A DNA stretch of 64,000 bases from Paenibacillus sp. FSL K6-0276 (GTDB lineage Bacteria > Bacillota > Bacilli > Paenibacillales > Paenibacillaceae): positions 3,658,001 through 3,722,000 of the forward strand of contig NZ_CP150276.1 of the NCBI RefSeq assembly GCF_037977235.1. The letters run 5' to 3'. The notes under the pieces were generated by a model. It was not told the origin of the DNA. It did no database searches and saw only the letters and a program-made list of their open reading frames with translations. Shown in pieces: positions 7,281 to 15,604 of this stretch. Numbering within the stretch: the first letter of the stretch is position 1; every line of letters begins with the position of its first letter. A program made the position numbers and the translations under genes.

Positions 7281-9020
7281 CTACGCTGATGCGAACTGAC
7301 TGTTATATAATCTGGCGTAAAAACCACCGCTGGCCAGGAGTTGATCATGCGTACCGCTCTCGACAATGTCTCCATCTTTCATAAAAAGAATGAGATCCGA
7401 CTCTCGAATTGTTGACAATCGGTGAGCAATCACAAAGCTGGTCCGACCAGCGATCATAGTCAGAAACGCTTTCTGAATCCGTACTTCAGTTAACGTATCA
7501 ATACTACTGGTAGCTTCATCTAAAATTAGCATTGGTGGATCTACGAGCATTACTCGTGCTATGGTAAGTAGCTGCTTCTGGCCTTGAGACAGATTATCTC
7601 CTGAGCCGCTGATTTTCGTATCATACCCCTCAGGCAGTCGTTTAATAAACCCATGTGCATTAGCAGCCTTAGCGGCAGCGATGACTTCTTCCTTCGTAGC
7701 CTCAGGTTTACCGTAGGCAATATTTTCCTTAATCGTGCCTCCATAAAGCCAAGTATCCTGCAGCACCATCCCAAAATTACGTCGCAGACTGTCACGTGTA
7801 ATCGTCTTGATATCCACACCATCAATCTTGATGGATCCACGGTCTACATCATAGAAACGCATGAGCAGATTTACCAGTGTCGTCTTACCGGCACCGGTCT
7901 GCCCTACAATCGCAACCCGTGTCCCTGGCTTCACTTCTAGACTGAAGTCGTTAATCAGAGGACGTTCTGGATTATAAGCAAAGGAAATCTTTTCGAAGGT
8001 GATGGTACCTTGGCTCGTTTGCATAACCTTTGCATCCGTAGTATCGGGTTGTTCTGGCGTTAGATTGAGAATGGCAAAGATCCGCTGCGCAGAGGCTATC
8101 GCCGATTGAAGTTGGGTAATCACACCCGTAATTTCATTAAAAGGCTTAGCGAACAAGTTGGAAAAGATTAAGAAACTGGACAGGTCCCCCACCGTGAAAT
8201 GACCTCGAATAACCATGACACTACCGATCATCGCAATGACAGAGAACGTAATATTATTTACCAGCCGTGTTGTCGGATTGGACAAGGAGCCATAAAATTG
8301 TGACTTCACTCCAGTCTGGTACAAGGTCTCGTTACGTTCTTCAAACTGAGATAGTGCGCGTTCTTCATAATGATAAGCTGTGACCACTTTTTGTCCGCCA
8401 ATCATTTCCTCCACGTACCCGTTGAGACCGCCCAGAATTTTGGCCTGCTCTTTAAACATCTTTTGGGAACGTATCGTAATAAATCTTGCCACAAAAAATG
8501 TAGCTGGCGCTGACAGAAGAACTACTAAGGTCATCAGGGGACTAATGTACAGCATAAGTACAATTGCCCCAACTATGGTGATGATCCCAGTGAGCAGTGT
8601 GGAGAAACCTTGCAGCAGTCCATCAGAGACCGCATCCATATCGTTAACAAACCGGCTGATGCTGTCCCCTTGCGGATGGTTATCGTGAAATTTTAACGGC
8701 AGAACATTTAATTTATCAAAAAGCTCCCGCCGTAAGTCATATACCGTCCGGTATGCAATTCGATTAGTTAAATAAGTAAGGAGCCATCCGAAGAAGCTGC
8801 CGACAACATATACCACTGCCAGAATCAAAAGCAGTCTAAGTACGGCGTCAAAATCAACCTCTCCCGGTCCGATCATAAAATCGATGGCCTTACCGATGAG
8901 CAGCGGTCCGATCAGACTGGCGATCACACTGAGTAATGCGCATATTACCGCGCCTATTGCTATTTTTCTATAATGCCCTGTGTATACAATTAGTCTCTTC
9001 CAAATATTGTTTTGCTTCAT
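7281..9020 (-). CDS. ABC exporter half-transporter, subunit with intact catalytic site
   Basis: 579 residues with an N-terminal six-helix exporter domain (about 1-310) and a C-terminal nucleotide-binding domain. Walker A is GQTGAGKTT, signature LSQGQKQ, Walker B MLILDEATSS with the catalytic Glu, H-loop IAHRLS. It starts at ATG 9020, overlapping the TGA of the upstream half-transporter by 4 bp, so the two form a heterodimer like YfiBC, BmrCD or TM287/288, usually multidrug or lipid exporters. The signature Gln replaces the second Gly (LSQGQ), as often seen when the partner has a degenerate Walker B. The substrate is unknown. Confidence 0.9.
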   Translation of the reverse strand: MKQNNIWKRLIVYTGHYRKIAIGAVICALLSVIASLIGPLLIGKAIDFMIGPGEVDFDAVLRLLLILAVVYVVGSFFGWLLTYLTNRIAYRTVYDLRRELFDKLNVLPLKFHDNHPQGDSISRFVNDMDAVSDGLLQGFSTLLTGIITIVGAIVLMLYISPLMTLVVLLSAPATFFVARFITIRSQKMFKEQAKILGGLNGYVEEMIGGQKVVTAYHYEERALSQFEERNETLYQTGVKSQFYGSLSNPTTRLVNNITFSVIAMIGSVMVIRGHFTVGDLSSFLIFSNLFAKPFNEITGVITQLQSAIASAQRIFAILNLTPEQPDTTDAKVMQTSQGTITFEKISFAYNPERPLINDFSLEVKPGTRVAIVGQTGAGKTTLVNLLMRFYDVDRGSIKIDGVDIKTITRDSLRRNFGMVLQDTWLYGGTIKENIAYGKPEATKEEVIAAAKAANAHGFIKRLPEGYDTKISGSGDNLSQGQKQLLTIARVMLVDPPMLILDEATSSIDTLTEVRIQKAFLTMIAGRTSFVIAHRLSTIRESDLILFMKDGDIVESGTHDQLLASGGFYARLYNSQFASA

Positions 9021-10759
9021 TGGCCCGACTCCTCACTCGATAGCTGGGACAGGCAGATTTCTTTATACTCTTCACAACCACGCATCAGCTCCTCATGGGT
9101 TCCGACACCGGCGATCCGCCCTTCCTCAAATACCAAAATTTTATCCGCTTGTCTGACCGTGCTTACCCTCTGCGAGACAACAAGTACGGTCATTTCCTGA
9201 CTGCTCTCTTTGAGTGCCTCGCGCAGTGCCGCATCGGTGGCGAAATCCAGCGCACTTGAGGAGTCATCCAGAATAAGAATCGATGGCTTACCAACTACTG
9301 CACGAGCTATGGTCAAGCGCTGCTTTTGTCCACCGGATAAATTTAGTCCTCCACGAGATACCTGCGTATTCAAGCCCTCTGGTAATTTACGTATAAACTC
9401 CTCCGCCTGAGCAACTGAGGCTGCCTGCATGATTTCTTCCTCGGTTGCGTCTGCCTTGCCCCAACGAATATTCTCAGCGATTGTTCCTGTAAATAGCACT
9501 GCCTTCTGAGGTACGATCCCTATTTTCTCACGTAGCTGATGTAGCTTATAATCTCTGACATTCACTCCATCCACCTTAACTTCACCTTGCACCGCATCAT
9601 AAAAACGTGGGATCAAGTTCACAAAAGTAGATTTACCAGAACCCGTACTGCCAATCAGTCCCACCGTCTCTCCGCGGTTAATCACCACTGATATATCCTC
9701 TAATGCCGATTCACCTGTCGTATTATAACCAAACGATACATGATCGAATGATATGGCAGGAACTGTATGATCAGGATCAGCAATCATAGTATTTCCTTCC
9801 TCGGACACGGATACCTTAACCCCTAGCACTTCATTCACACGATTAGCAGAGGATGAGGCTTTTGTAAAAATAATGACCAAGTTAGAGACCACTATAAGCG
9901 CCAGCAAGATTTGAGTGATGTAATTGATGAAGGCAATGATCTCACCCTGAGACAACCGACCACTATCAATATGAATTCCACCTACCCACAAAATAGCTAT
10001 GATCGCAGCGTTTACTACAAGTGTCGTCATAGGCCCAAGCAAAGCGGAAATCCGAGAGACCCGGATCGCTGTAGACGTCAAATCATCAGAAGAGGCATCA
10101 AAACGTTCTTTTTCTGTACGTCTTTTGGCAAAAGCACGAATCACTCGAATCCCCGACAAATTCTCACTAAGAACGAGCGCAAGTGCATCCAGCTTCTGTT
10201 GATACAATCGGTACAAAGGAGCACTTCGTGTAATAATGAAATATAAAATAATTCCAAAAACCGGCGTTGCCGCTATTAGGATCAGCGATAACCTAAAATC
10301 CAAGATCATGGACATTAAGATAGCCCCGATGCAGATAAACGGCGCGCGAATGACCAGACGAATCAGCATGGCAACAGCAATTTGCAGCTGGTTTACGTCA
10401 TTAGTAATCCGATTAATCAGCGTAGGCGTACCGAAGGTATCCAGCTCGGCATAAGATAAAGATGTTATATGTTTAAACATCTTATTTCGAAGCGTAGTAC
10501 CGAATCCCTGAGATGCCCGGGCTGCATAGTATTGGCATACCATGGAGCAGCCAAAGCCTAGCAGAGACATCATCACCATTAGGCCACCCATGCGGTATAT
10601 ATAGGCACTATCATGATTTCCAACCCCGTTGTTGATGATCAACGCGACTATGGTAGGCAAAATCAACTCCAGAATCGCTTCCATCAGTTTAAAGATTGGT
10701 CCAATTATTACTTCTTTCTTGTACGGTTTTAAATATACTGCAATTTTGAACAACATCAT
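9017..10759 (-). CDS. ABC exporter half-transporter, degenerate-site subunit
   Basis: About 580 residues: exporter membrane domain plus nucleotide-binding domain with Walker A GSTGSGKST, signature LSGGQKQ and Walker B SILILDDSSSALD. Asp replaces the catalytic Glu, so this Walker B belongs to the degenerate site of an asymmetric heterodimer. The H-loop His is also replaced: VVSQRVS has Gln where the partner has IAHRLS. I choose ATG 10759 (GGGTGTGG just upstream; ATG 10756 is equally possible) over a GTG at 10789 without a site. It is first gene of the pair and divergent from a LysR gene 144 bp away, which may control it. Confidence 0.88.
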   Translation of the reverse strand: MMLFKIAVYLKPYKKEVIIGPIFKLMEAILELILPTIVALIINNGVGNHDSAYIYRMGGLMVMMSLLGFGCSMVCQYYAARASQGFGTTLRNKMFKHITSLSYAELDTFGTPTLINRITNDVNQLQIAVAMLIRLVIRAPFICIGAILMSMILDFRLSLILIAATPVFGIILYFIITRSAPLYRLYQQKLDALALVLSENLSGIRVIRAFAKRRTEKERFDASSDDLTSTAIRVSRISALLGPMTTLVVNAAIIAILWVGGIHIDSGRLSQGEIIAFINYITQILLALIVVSNLVIIFTKASSSANRVNEVLGVKVSVSEEGNTMIADPDHTVPAISFDHVSFGYNTTGESALEDISVVINRGETVGLIGSTGSGKSTFVNLIPRFYDAVQGEVKVDGVNVRDYKLHQLREKIGIVPQKAVLFTGTIAENIRWGKADATEEEIMQAASVAQAEEFIRKLPEGLNTQVSRGGLNLSGGQKQRLTIARAVVGKPSILILDDSSSALDFATDAALREALKESSQEMTVLVVSQRVSTVRQADKILVFEEGRIAGVGTHEELMRGCEEYKEICLSQLSSEESGQ

Positions 10760-10903
10760 CCACACCCAACATAAGAAGTATTTAAGCACTTGAAATATGT
10801 ATAAGAACAGTTATGATTATGGCATATCTACTCTCATATTAATAATATTGGATTCATATCTCTCCCATACGATTAACATATCTCAAGTTCGGAGGATTGT
10901 TTT

Positions 10904-11773
10904 ATGGATATTAGACAACTTAAATATTTTATGGCTATTGCTGAGGAAGGACAGATTACTTCTGCAGCCCGAAAGCTGCAAATGGCCCAGCCTCCACTCA
11001 GCCAACAACTGAAACTACTAGAGGAAGAGCTCGGCGTAAAGCTAGTGGATCGCGGTCCTCGCAGCGTTCAACTCACCGAAGCTGGAGCCATTCTGCGAGA
11101 CCGGGCTCAGCAAATTCTGGAGCTGACAGATTCTACTGCGCGTGAGCTCAATGATTTTGTCAAAGGCTTAAAAGGCACTCTCGCCATCGGCACAGTTTCT
11201 TCTTCCGGAGCTACCTTGCTCCAAGATCGGCTATGCAAGTTTCACAAAACATATCAAGGCGTTAAATTTGAGATCCATGAAGGAAACACCTTCAGAATAA
11301 TCGACCTCTTAAACAAGGGCATTGTCGAAGTCGGTATTGTCCGGACACCCTTTAATGCTACAAATTTAGAATGTCTTTACACACAGGCTGAGCCTATGAT
11401 TGCCGTAATGACACCAGAGTATGACTGGAAAACGGCTGAAATCTCTTTTGAGATCAGCGAGTTAAAAGATAAACCACTTATTATTTACCGCCGCTTCGAA
11501 CAGCTCATTCGAGAGACATGTCTTGAGAATGGTTTTGATCCGCTAATCTTCTGCATGAATGATGATGCTCGAACAACACTACTCTGGGCTAATGCCGGAC
11601 TCGGGATCGGAATCATTCCCAAATCCGCTTTTGAATTAACGAGTAACAGTAATTTGATCTATAAAGAAATCAGTAGTGAATCGCTACGCACGCGGGTCGC
11701 CGCCGTCTGGATCAAGAATAAATACTTGTCTTCATTGGCTTCCAAGTTTATTGAGAGCTTCAAGAATGGTTAA
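10904..11773 (+). CDS. LysR-family transcriptional regulator
   Basis: 289 residues. Winged helix-turn-helix at about 1-60 (MDIRQLKYFMAIAEEGQITSAARKL), then a two-lobed effector domain. ATG 10904 follows CGGAGG by 8 bases. Divergence from the ABC exporter operon is the usual LysR layout, so it may sense a compound handled by that exporter and repress itself. No effector can be named. Confidence 0.88.
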   Translation: MDIRQLKYFMAIAEEGQITSAARKLQMAQPPLSQQLKLLEEELGVKLVDRGPRSVQLTEAGAILRDRAQQILELTDSTARELNDFVKGLKGTLAIGTVSSSGATLLQDRLCKFHKTYQGVKFEIHEGNTFRIIDLLNKGIVEVGIVRTPFNATNLECLYTQAEPMIAVMTPEYDWKTAEISFEISELKDKPLIIYRRFEQLIRETCLENGFDPLIFCMNDDARTTLLWANAGLGIGIIPKSAFELTSNSNLIYKEISSESLRTRVAAVWIKNKYLSSLASKFIESFKNG

Positions 11774-11867
11774 TCAACAGGCGTGTTACTATATATATTC
11801 ATTGAATGATCAAATCTTATGACAATACCTTTGGTATAGTATATGAATGTGATGCATCTGTAATCTA

Positions 11868-12368
11868 TTGGGCACGACTAAAGAATTTCACTGGGGATAT
11901 TCATGCAGTTTTTGCGGAGGAGAAACCTATGAATACCAAGCCTATCGTAGAGTAATCCGAATTGAGGGTGAGGGAGTTCCTCGTAATGGAGAGCTCTATG
12001 ATAAGCCTTATCGCCATAAAATGATCGATGAAGTGTTCTCACGTCGTGGTATTCTACATGCCGCACAGGAACGTGAATTATTGATAGAAGGCATGGATGT
12101 GAAGGAGCTTGCTGATCTGGCTAGACAGGGAAATCTCGCCTATCAACAAGTATTCGAAGAATTCGGTTCGTGTCTAGCTTAGATGCTAGATCCCTATATC
12201 ATGGGCTTTGGATCACAACGACTCGTGCTTGGCGGACAAATCGCGAAAAGTTTTGATGTATTTGGGCCTGCGCTCGAAAAGAGGCTACTACCACATCATC
12301 TATCTATTTATACATCTGAACATGTTATAGAGAATACGTTCAAAGGTATTGATCAATTATTCGCTTGA
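11868..12368 (+). pseudogene. broken ROK-family sugar kinase/regulator fragment
   Basis: The frame matches only the C-terminal half of ROK proteins: GELYDKPYRHKMIDEVFSRRG, then VKELADLARQGN, FEEFG and LVLGGQIAKSFDVFGPALE. An in-frame TAG at 12180-12182 splits it after FEEFGSCLA, and translation resumes as MLDPYIMGFG. The ATP-binding N-terminal half and the CxCGxxGC zinc motif are missing; only SCSFCGGE is seen near the start. It is not functional as a kinase. It lies beside the glycoside locus and may be a relic of a ROK gene once belonging to it. Confidence 0.65.
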
Positions 12369-12375
12369 AACATGA

Positions 12376-12412
12376 GAAAAGGAGGCTCCTATGGTGGGAG
12401 GCCTCCTTTTTC
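12376..12412. terminator. bidirectional terminator at the end of the mannosidase operon
   Basis: AAAAGGAGGC (12377-12386) pairs with GCCTCCTTTT (12401-12410), with a short inner extension. T-runs lie on both strands. It sits between the ROK pseudogene and the stop of the minus-strand GH38 gene. Confidence 0.85.
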
Positions 12413-12417
12413 ATGGG

Positions 12418-15400
12418 CTATTTCTTAATCTTGATCGTTTTTATTTCATAAGGCGTAAAGGTCAGTTGCCAGCTGTCCATTAACGTAACTTCTTCTTCCA
12501 AGGCATTCGATACATACACCGCTTGATGTGGATACGGCCACTTCAGCTCGATCGTCTCACGACCTCCAGCGGATTCATACATACGAAGAATGATGCCATC
12601 GTCATCCTCAGCCCATTTGACCGTCTCCAAGACAACATGCTCACTTGTAAATGGAAGCAACGAACAACAACGATCCCATATGTTCGCGCTCGGCGGAGCT
12701 GTATGAACTACTGTGGATGCTGCGATATAAGCAGGTGGATGATTCAGCTCTGCTGCTGCTCGAAGTGCGTATCCTTGGCGCCAATCACCGGCATGTGGAT
12801 ACAGTGCATAGGCGAACTCATGATATCCCTGATCTGCCGTTATATCCGGCCATCTTGGCGCACGTAGCAAGGAAAGACGAATCGTGCTCCCTTGGGTATC
12901 ATAACCATACTTACAATCATTCAGCACACTGACACCATAGCTATGCTCAGACACATCAGCGAAGCGATGACCACAAACTTCATATTGTGCTTGATCCCAG
13001 CTTGTATTGCGATGTGTATTCCGCTCTAATGCACCGAACGGTATTTCATAGGTGGCTCGACTTGTTACAACATCGAGTGGGAAGCCCACCTTCAGGAGCT
13101 TATGGGTTTCCTGCCAATCCACCTTTGTTCTAAACTCAATGCGAGCATGCTGATGATATAGAACCATCTCCTGCTCAATCGTGGATTGCCCTAAGCGCCA
13201 ACGGAAGCCTATGATATCGGCAATAGCTCCTGAGCTGATGAGCTTCTTCTCTAACAGAACTGCCTCTCCAGCAGGCTGTTGCTCGTAGCGTGGATCAATG
13301 TCCCAAGCATCCCACAGCGTCGGACGATCATGGAAGAAATGAAACTGATTCGCCCGCTCCCCTGCCTTCACGATTTCACGGTTCGCTTGTTTATCGTATA
13401 AACTTACTATTTCTCCTTGTTCATTGAATCGTATACGATAGTATGCTGTCTCCCACGCATCAAGAAGCTCTGGTAATACTTTCGGCTTGTCTAGTGCTTC
13501 AGCTGCTCCATTTTCACGTACTAGGATCGTATTGTAGCCCATTGCCGGAACATTCGGTACGCGAATTCGAAGGATCTTGGTCGTTCCATTGCTACTAACT
13601 TCAGAATCCAATGATTCTCCCGCTGTTGTCACGATCGATAAGCGATTCCATTCGATATTCGTAATACCTTGATCGATAAGATCCTGCGTAGTCAGCTCTA
13701 ATACACAATCACGGCTCCAACCCAAACTATTAAATACAAGGAACGGTGTTCCTTCCATCGTCGCTTCGATCTGAACATGGGATGCTATGGCTGCCATCCC
13801 GCTCTGTAAGCTTGAAGTCCCGCGCTCGAATACTTCCTCATACTCTTTCATCGATGTCTCATACGTTTCTGTAATGGCAGAACCAGGAATAATATCATGG
13901 AACTGATTTAATAAAATTAATTTCCATCCTTCATGTAAATCCTGCTGTAATGTCGTTGCTTGTTCTGAGCTCAGCGAAGATCGAGCCAACGTAGACCATA
14001 GCTCTGCTTCACGATACAGAACCTCAGCCTTCCGATTATTACGTTTGTTACGCCCATGTGTCGTATAAGTACCTCGATGTAATTCAAGATACAGGTCACC
14101 GTGCCAGCTCGGTAAATTTGGATTCGCTTCTGAAATACCCGTGAAGAATGCCTCCGCGCTACTAAATTGAGATGAGGGCTGACCGATCATGAGATCCGAG
14201 CGATGAATGTATTCGAGCATTTCACGCGTGACACCGCCACCGCCATCCCCATGCCCGTACAATAACATTTGTTCCGGATGCTTAGCTTTCTCTCGATAAG
14301 ATTGCCAATGTTCATGAACATCCTTCGGCTGCGTATCCTCGTTCACCCCATGGTTGCAATACGATAGCATTGGCGTTCCATCAATGCCCACCCAATAAAA
14401 CAAGTCATACGGAAATTGGTTCGTATCATTCCAATTCAGCTTCGTCGTCATGAAGTAACGCATTCCACCATGCTTCAAAATTTGAGGTAATGATGCACAG
14501 TAACCAAAGGTATCCGGTAACCATTCTATAAAGGATCTCTTGCCAAATTCCTGTTGATAAAATCTTTGACCGTAGAGCATTTGCCGTATCAACGATTCTC
14601 CACTTGGTATATTGAGATCCGGCTCCACCCACATGCCACCGACAAGTTCCCAGCGGCCTTCGCGAATTCGTTCTTTTACACGCTCATATAACGCTGGATC
14701 ATTCATCTTCAAATACTCGAAGAGCAACGGCTGACTCTGTGCATACTGATATTCAGGAAATTCATCCATTAACGCATTTACAGTTGAGAACGTCCGACTC
14801 GTCTTACGCACCGTCTCACGACATGGCCACAACCACGCAATATCAATATGAGATTGTCCTACCATATGGATGACACCTTCGCTGTTGCCACCGATTTGTC
14901 TTATTTGCTCAACAAGCTGTTGTTCAATAGACGCTGCGGCACCGCTTGCAATCTTCTCTTGTGATAGCAAAGTAAATGCATCCATAGCTGTATATAAAGC
15001 TTCCATCACGCGAGTATGACGAAAATCTGACGCTGGTAGCAATTCCGCAGCATTCATAATGACGCTCACAGAATACATCAACGACTGCACTGTTGTGTTC
15101 ACATAGACTAGCGTGCTATGAATCATTCGAATGGGAGCATGAATGGTCGCTTGCTGGTTTAACGGATCTACAGGCTCCGGTACAGCATCAAACAGTTCAA
15201 TCTCCACTTCGATTTGTTTGCCAACCTGTGCTGGTAGCTTCACAAATGGATGATTTCGATCCAACCCCTGAAAGGACTGCCCGTTGATACGAAGCAGTCC
15301 TTCCCCACCTGATCCGGAGGTGAAATATAAGCCTACAGCGTCATCAGCCCATTCATTCGGAATGGATAACGTCGTACGCAGCATATACGTTGTACCTTGT

Positions 15401-15567
15401 TTGCTTGGGAATAAATCAAAGGTATCGCTTCCTACAAAGATACGTTCCTCGGTATATTTACCAGGTAATATATATTCCGTTGCTTGTACGTCCCAGTCCT
15501 TAATGGGAATCGATTCGAGCCACTGTCGTTCAGATAACTCTCGAATGAACCGTTGTATTCTAATCAT
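12418..15567 (-). CDS. GH38 alpha-mannosidase, MAN2C1/Ams1-like
   Basis: 1049 residues from ATG 15567 after CAGGAGG; the longer frame to 15615 adds 16 residues without support. An N-terminal jelly-roll domain (about 1-230) precedes the GH38 catalytic barrel: HMVGQSHIDIAWLWP (zinc His and Asp), WLPDTFGYCASLPQ (nucleophile Asp) and NQFHDIIPGS (zinc His). C-terminal beta domains follow. Size and domain order match the cytosolic MAN2C1/Ams1 class, which trims free oligosaccharides. There is no signal peptide. It is last gene of the GH130-GH125-GH38-GH38-GH3-GH38 operon, 37 bases after GH3. Linkage preference cannot be read from sequence. Confidence 0.92.
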   Translation of the reverse strand: MIRIQRFIRELSERQWLESIPIKDWDVQATEYILPGKYTEERIFVGSDTFDLFPSKQGTTYMLRTTLSIPNEWADDAVGLYFTSGSGGEGLLRINGQSFQGLDRNHPFVKLPAQVGKQIEVEIELFDAVPEPVDPLNQQATIHAPIRMIHSTLVYVNTTVQSLMYSVSVIMNAAELLPASDFRHTRVMEALYTAMDAFTLLSQEKIASGAAASIEQQLVEQIRQIGGNSEGVIHMVGQSHIDIAWLWPCRETVRKTSRTFSTVNALMDEFPEYQYAQSQPLLFEYLKMNDPALYERVKERIREGRWELVGGMWVEPDLNIPSGESLIRQMLYGQRFYQQEFGKRSFIEWLPDTFGYCASLPQILKHGGMRYFMTTKLNWNDTNQFPYDLFYWVGIDGTPMLSYCNHGVNEDTQPKDVHEHWQSYREKAKHPEQMLLYGHGDGGGGVTREMLEYIHRSDLMIGQPSSQFSSAEAFFTGISEANPNLPSWHGDLYLELHRGTYTTHGRNKRNNRKAEVLYREAELWSTLARSSLSSEQATTLQQDLHEGWKLILLNQFHDIIPGSAITETYETSMKEYEEVFERGTSSLQSGMAAIASHVQIEATMEGTPFLVFNSLGWSRDCVLELTTQDLIDQGITNIEWNRLSIVTTAGESLDSEVSSNGTTKILRIRVPNVPAMGYNTILVRENGAAEALDKPKVLPELLDAWETAYYRIRFNEQGEIVSLYDKQANREIVKAGERANQFHFFHDRPTLWDAWDIDPRYEQQPAGEAVLLEKKLISSGAIADIIGFRWRLGQSTIEQEMVLYHQHARIEFRTKVDWQETHKLLKVGFPLDVVTSRATYEIPFGALERNTHRNTSWDQAQYEVCGHRFADVSEHSYGVSVLNDCKYGYDTQGSTIRLSLLRAPRWPDITADQGYHEFAYALYPHAGDWRQGYALRAAAELNHPPAYIAASTVVHTAPPSANIWDRCCSLLPFTSEHVVLETVKWAEDDDGIILRMYESAGGRETIELKWPYPHQAVYVSNALEEEVTLMDSWQLTFTPYEIKTIKIKK

Positions 15568-15604
15568 TAGTAATCCTCCTGATCGTTCGTAGGCTTCATC
15601 ACAC

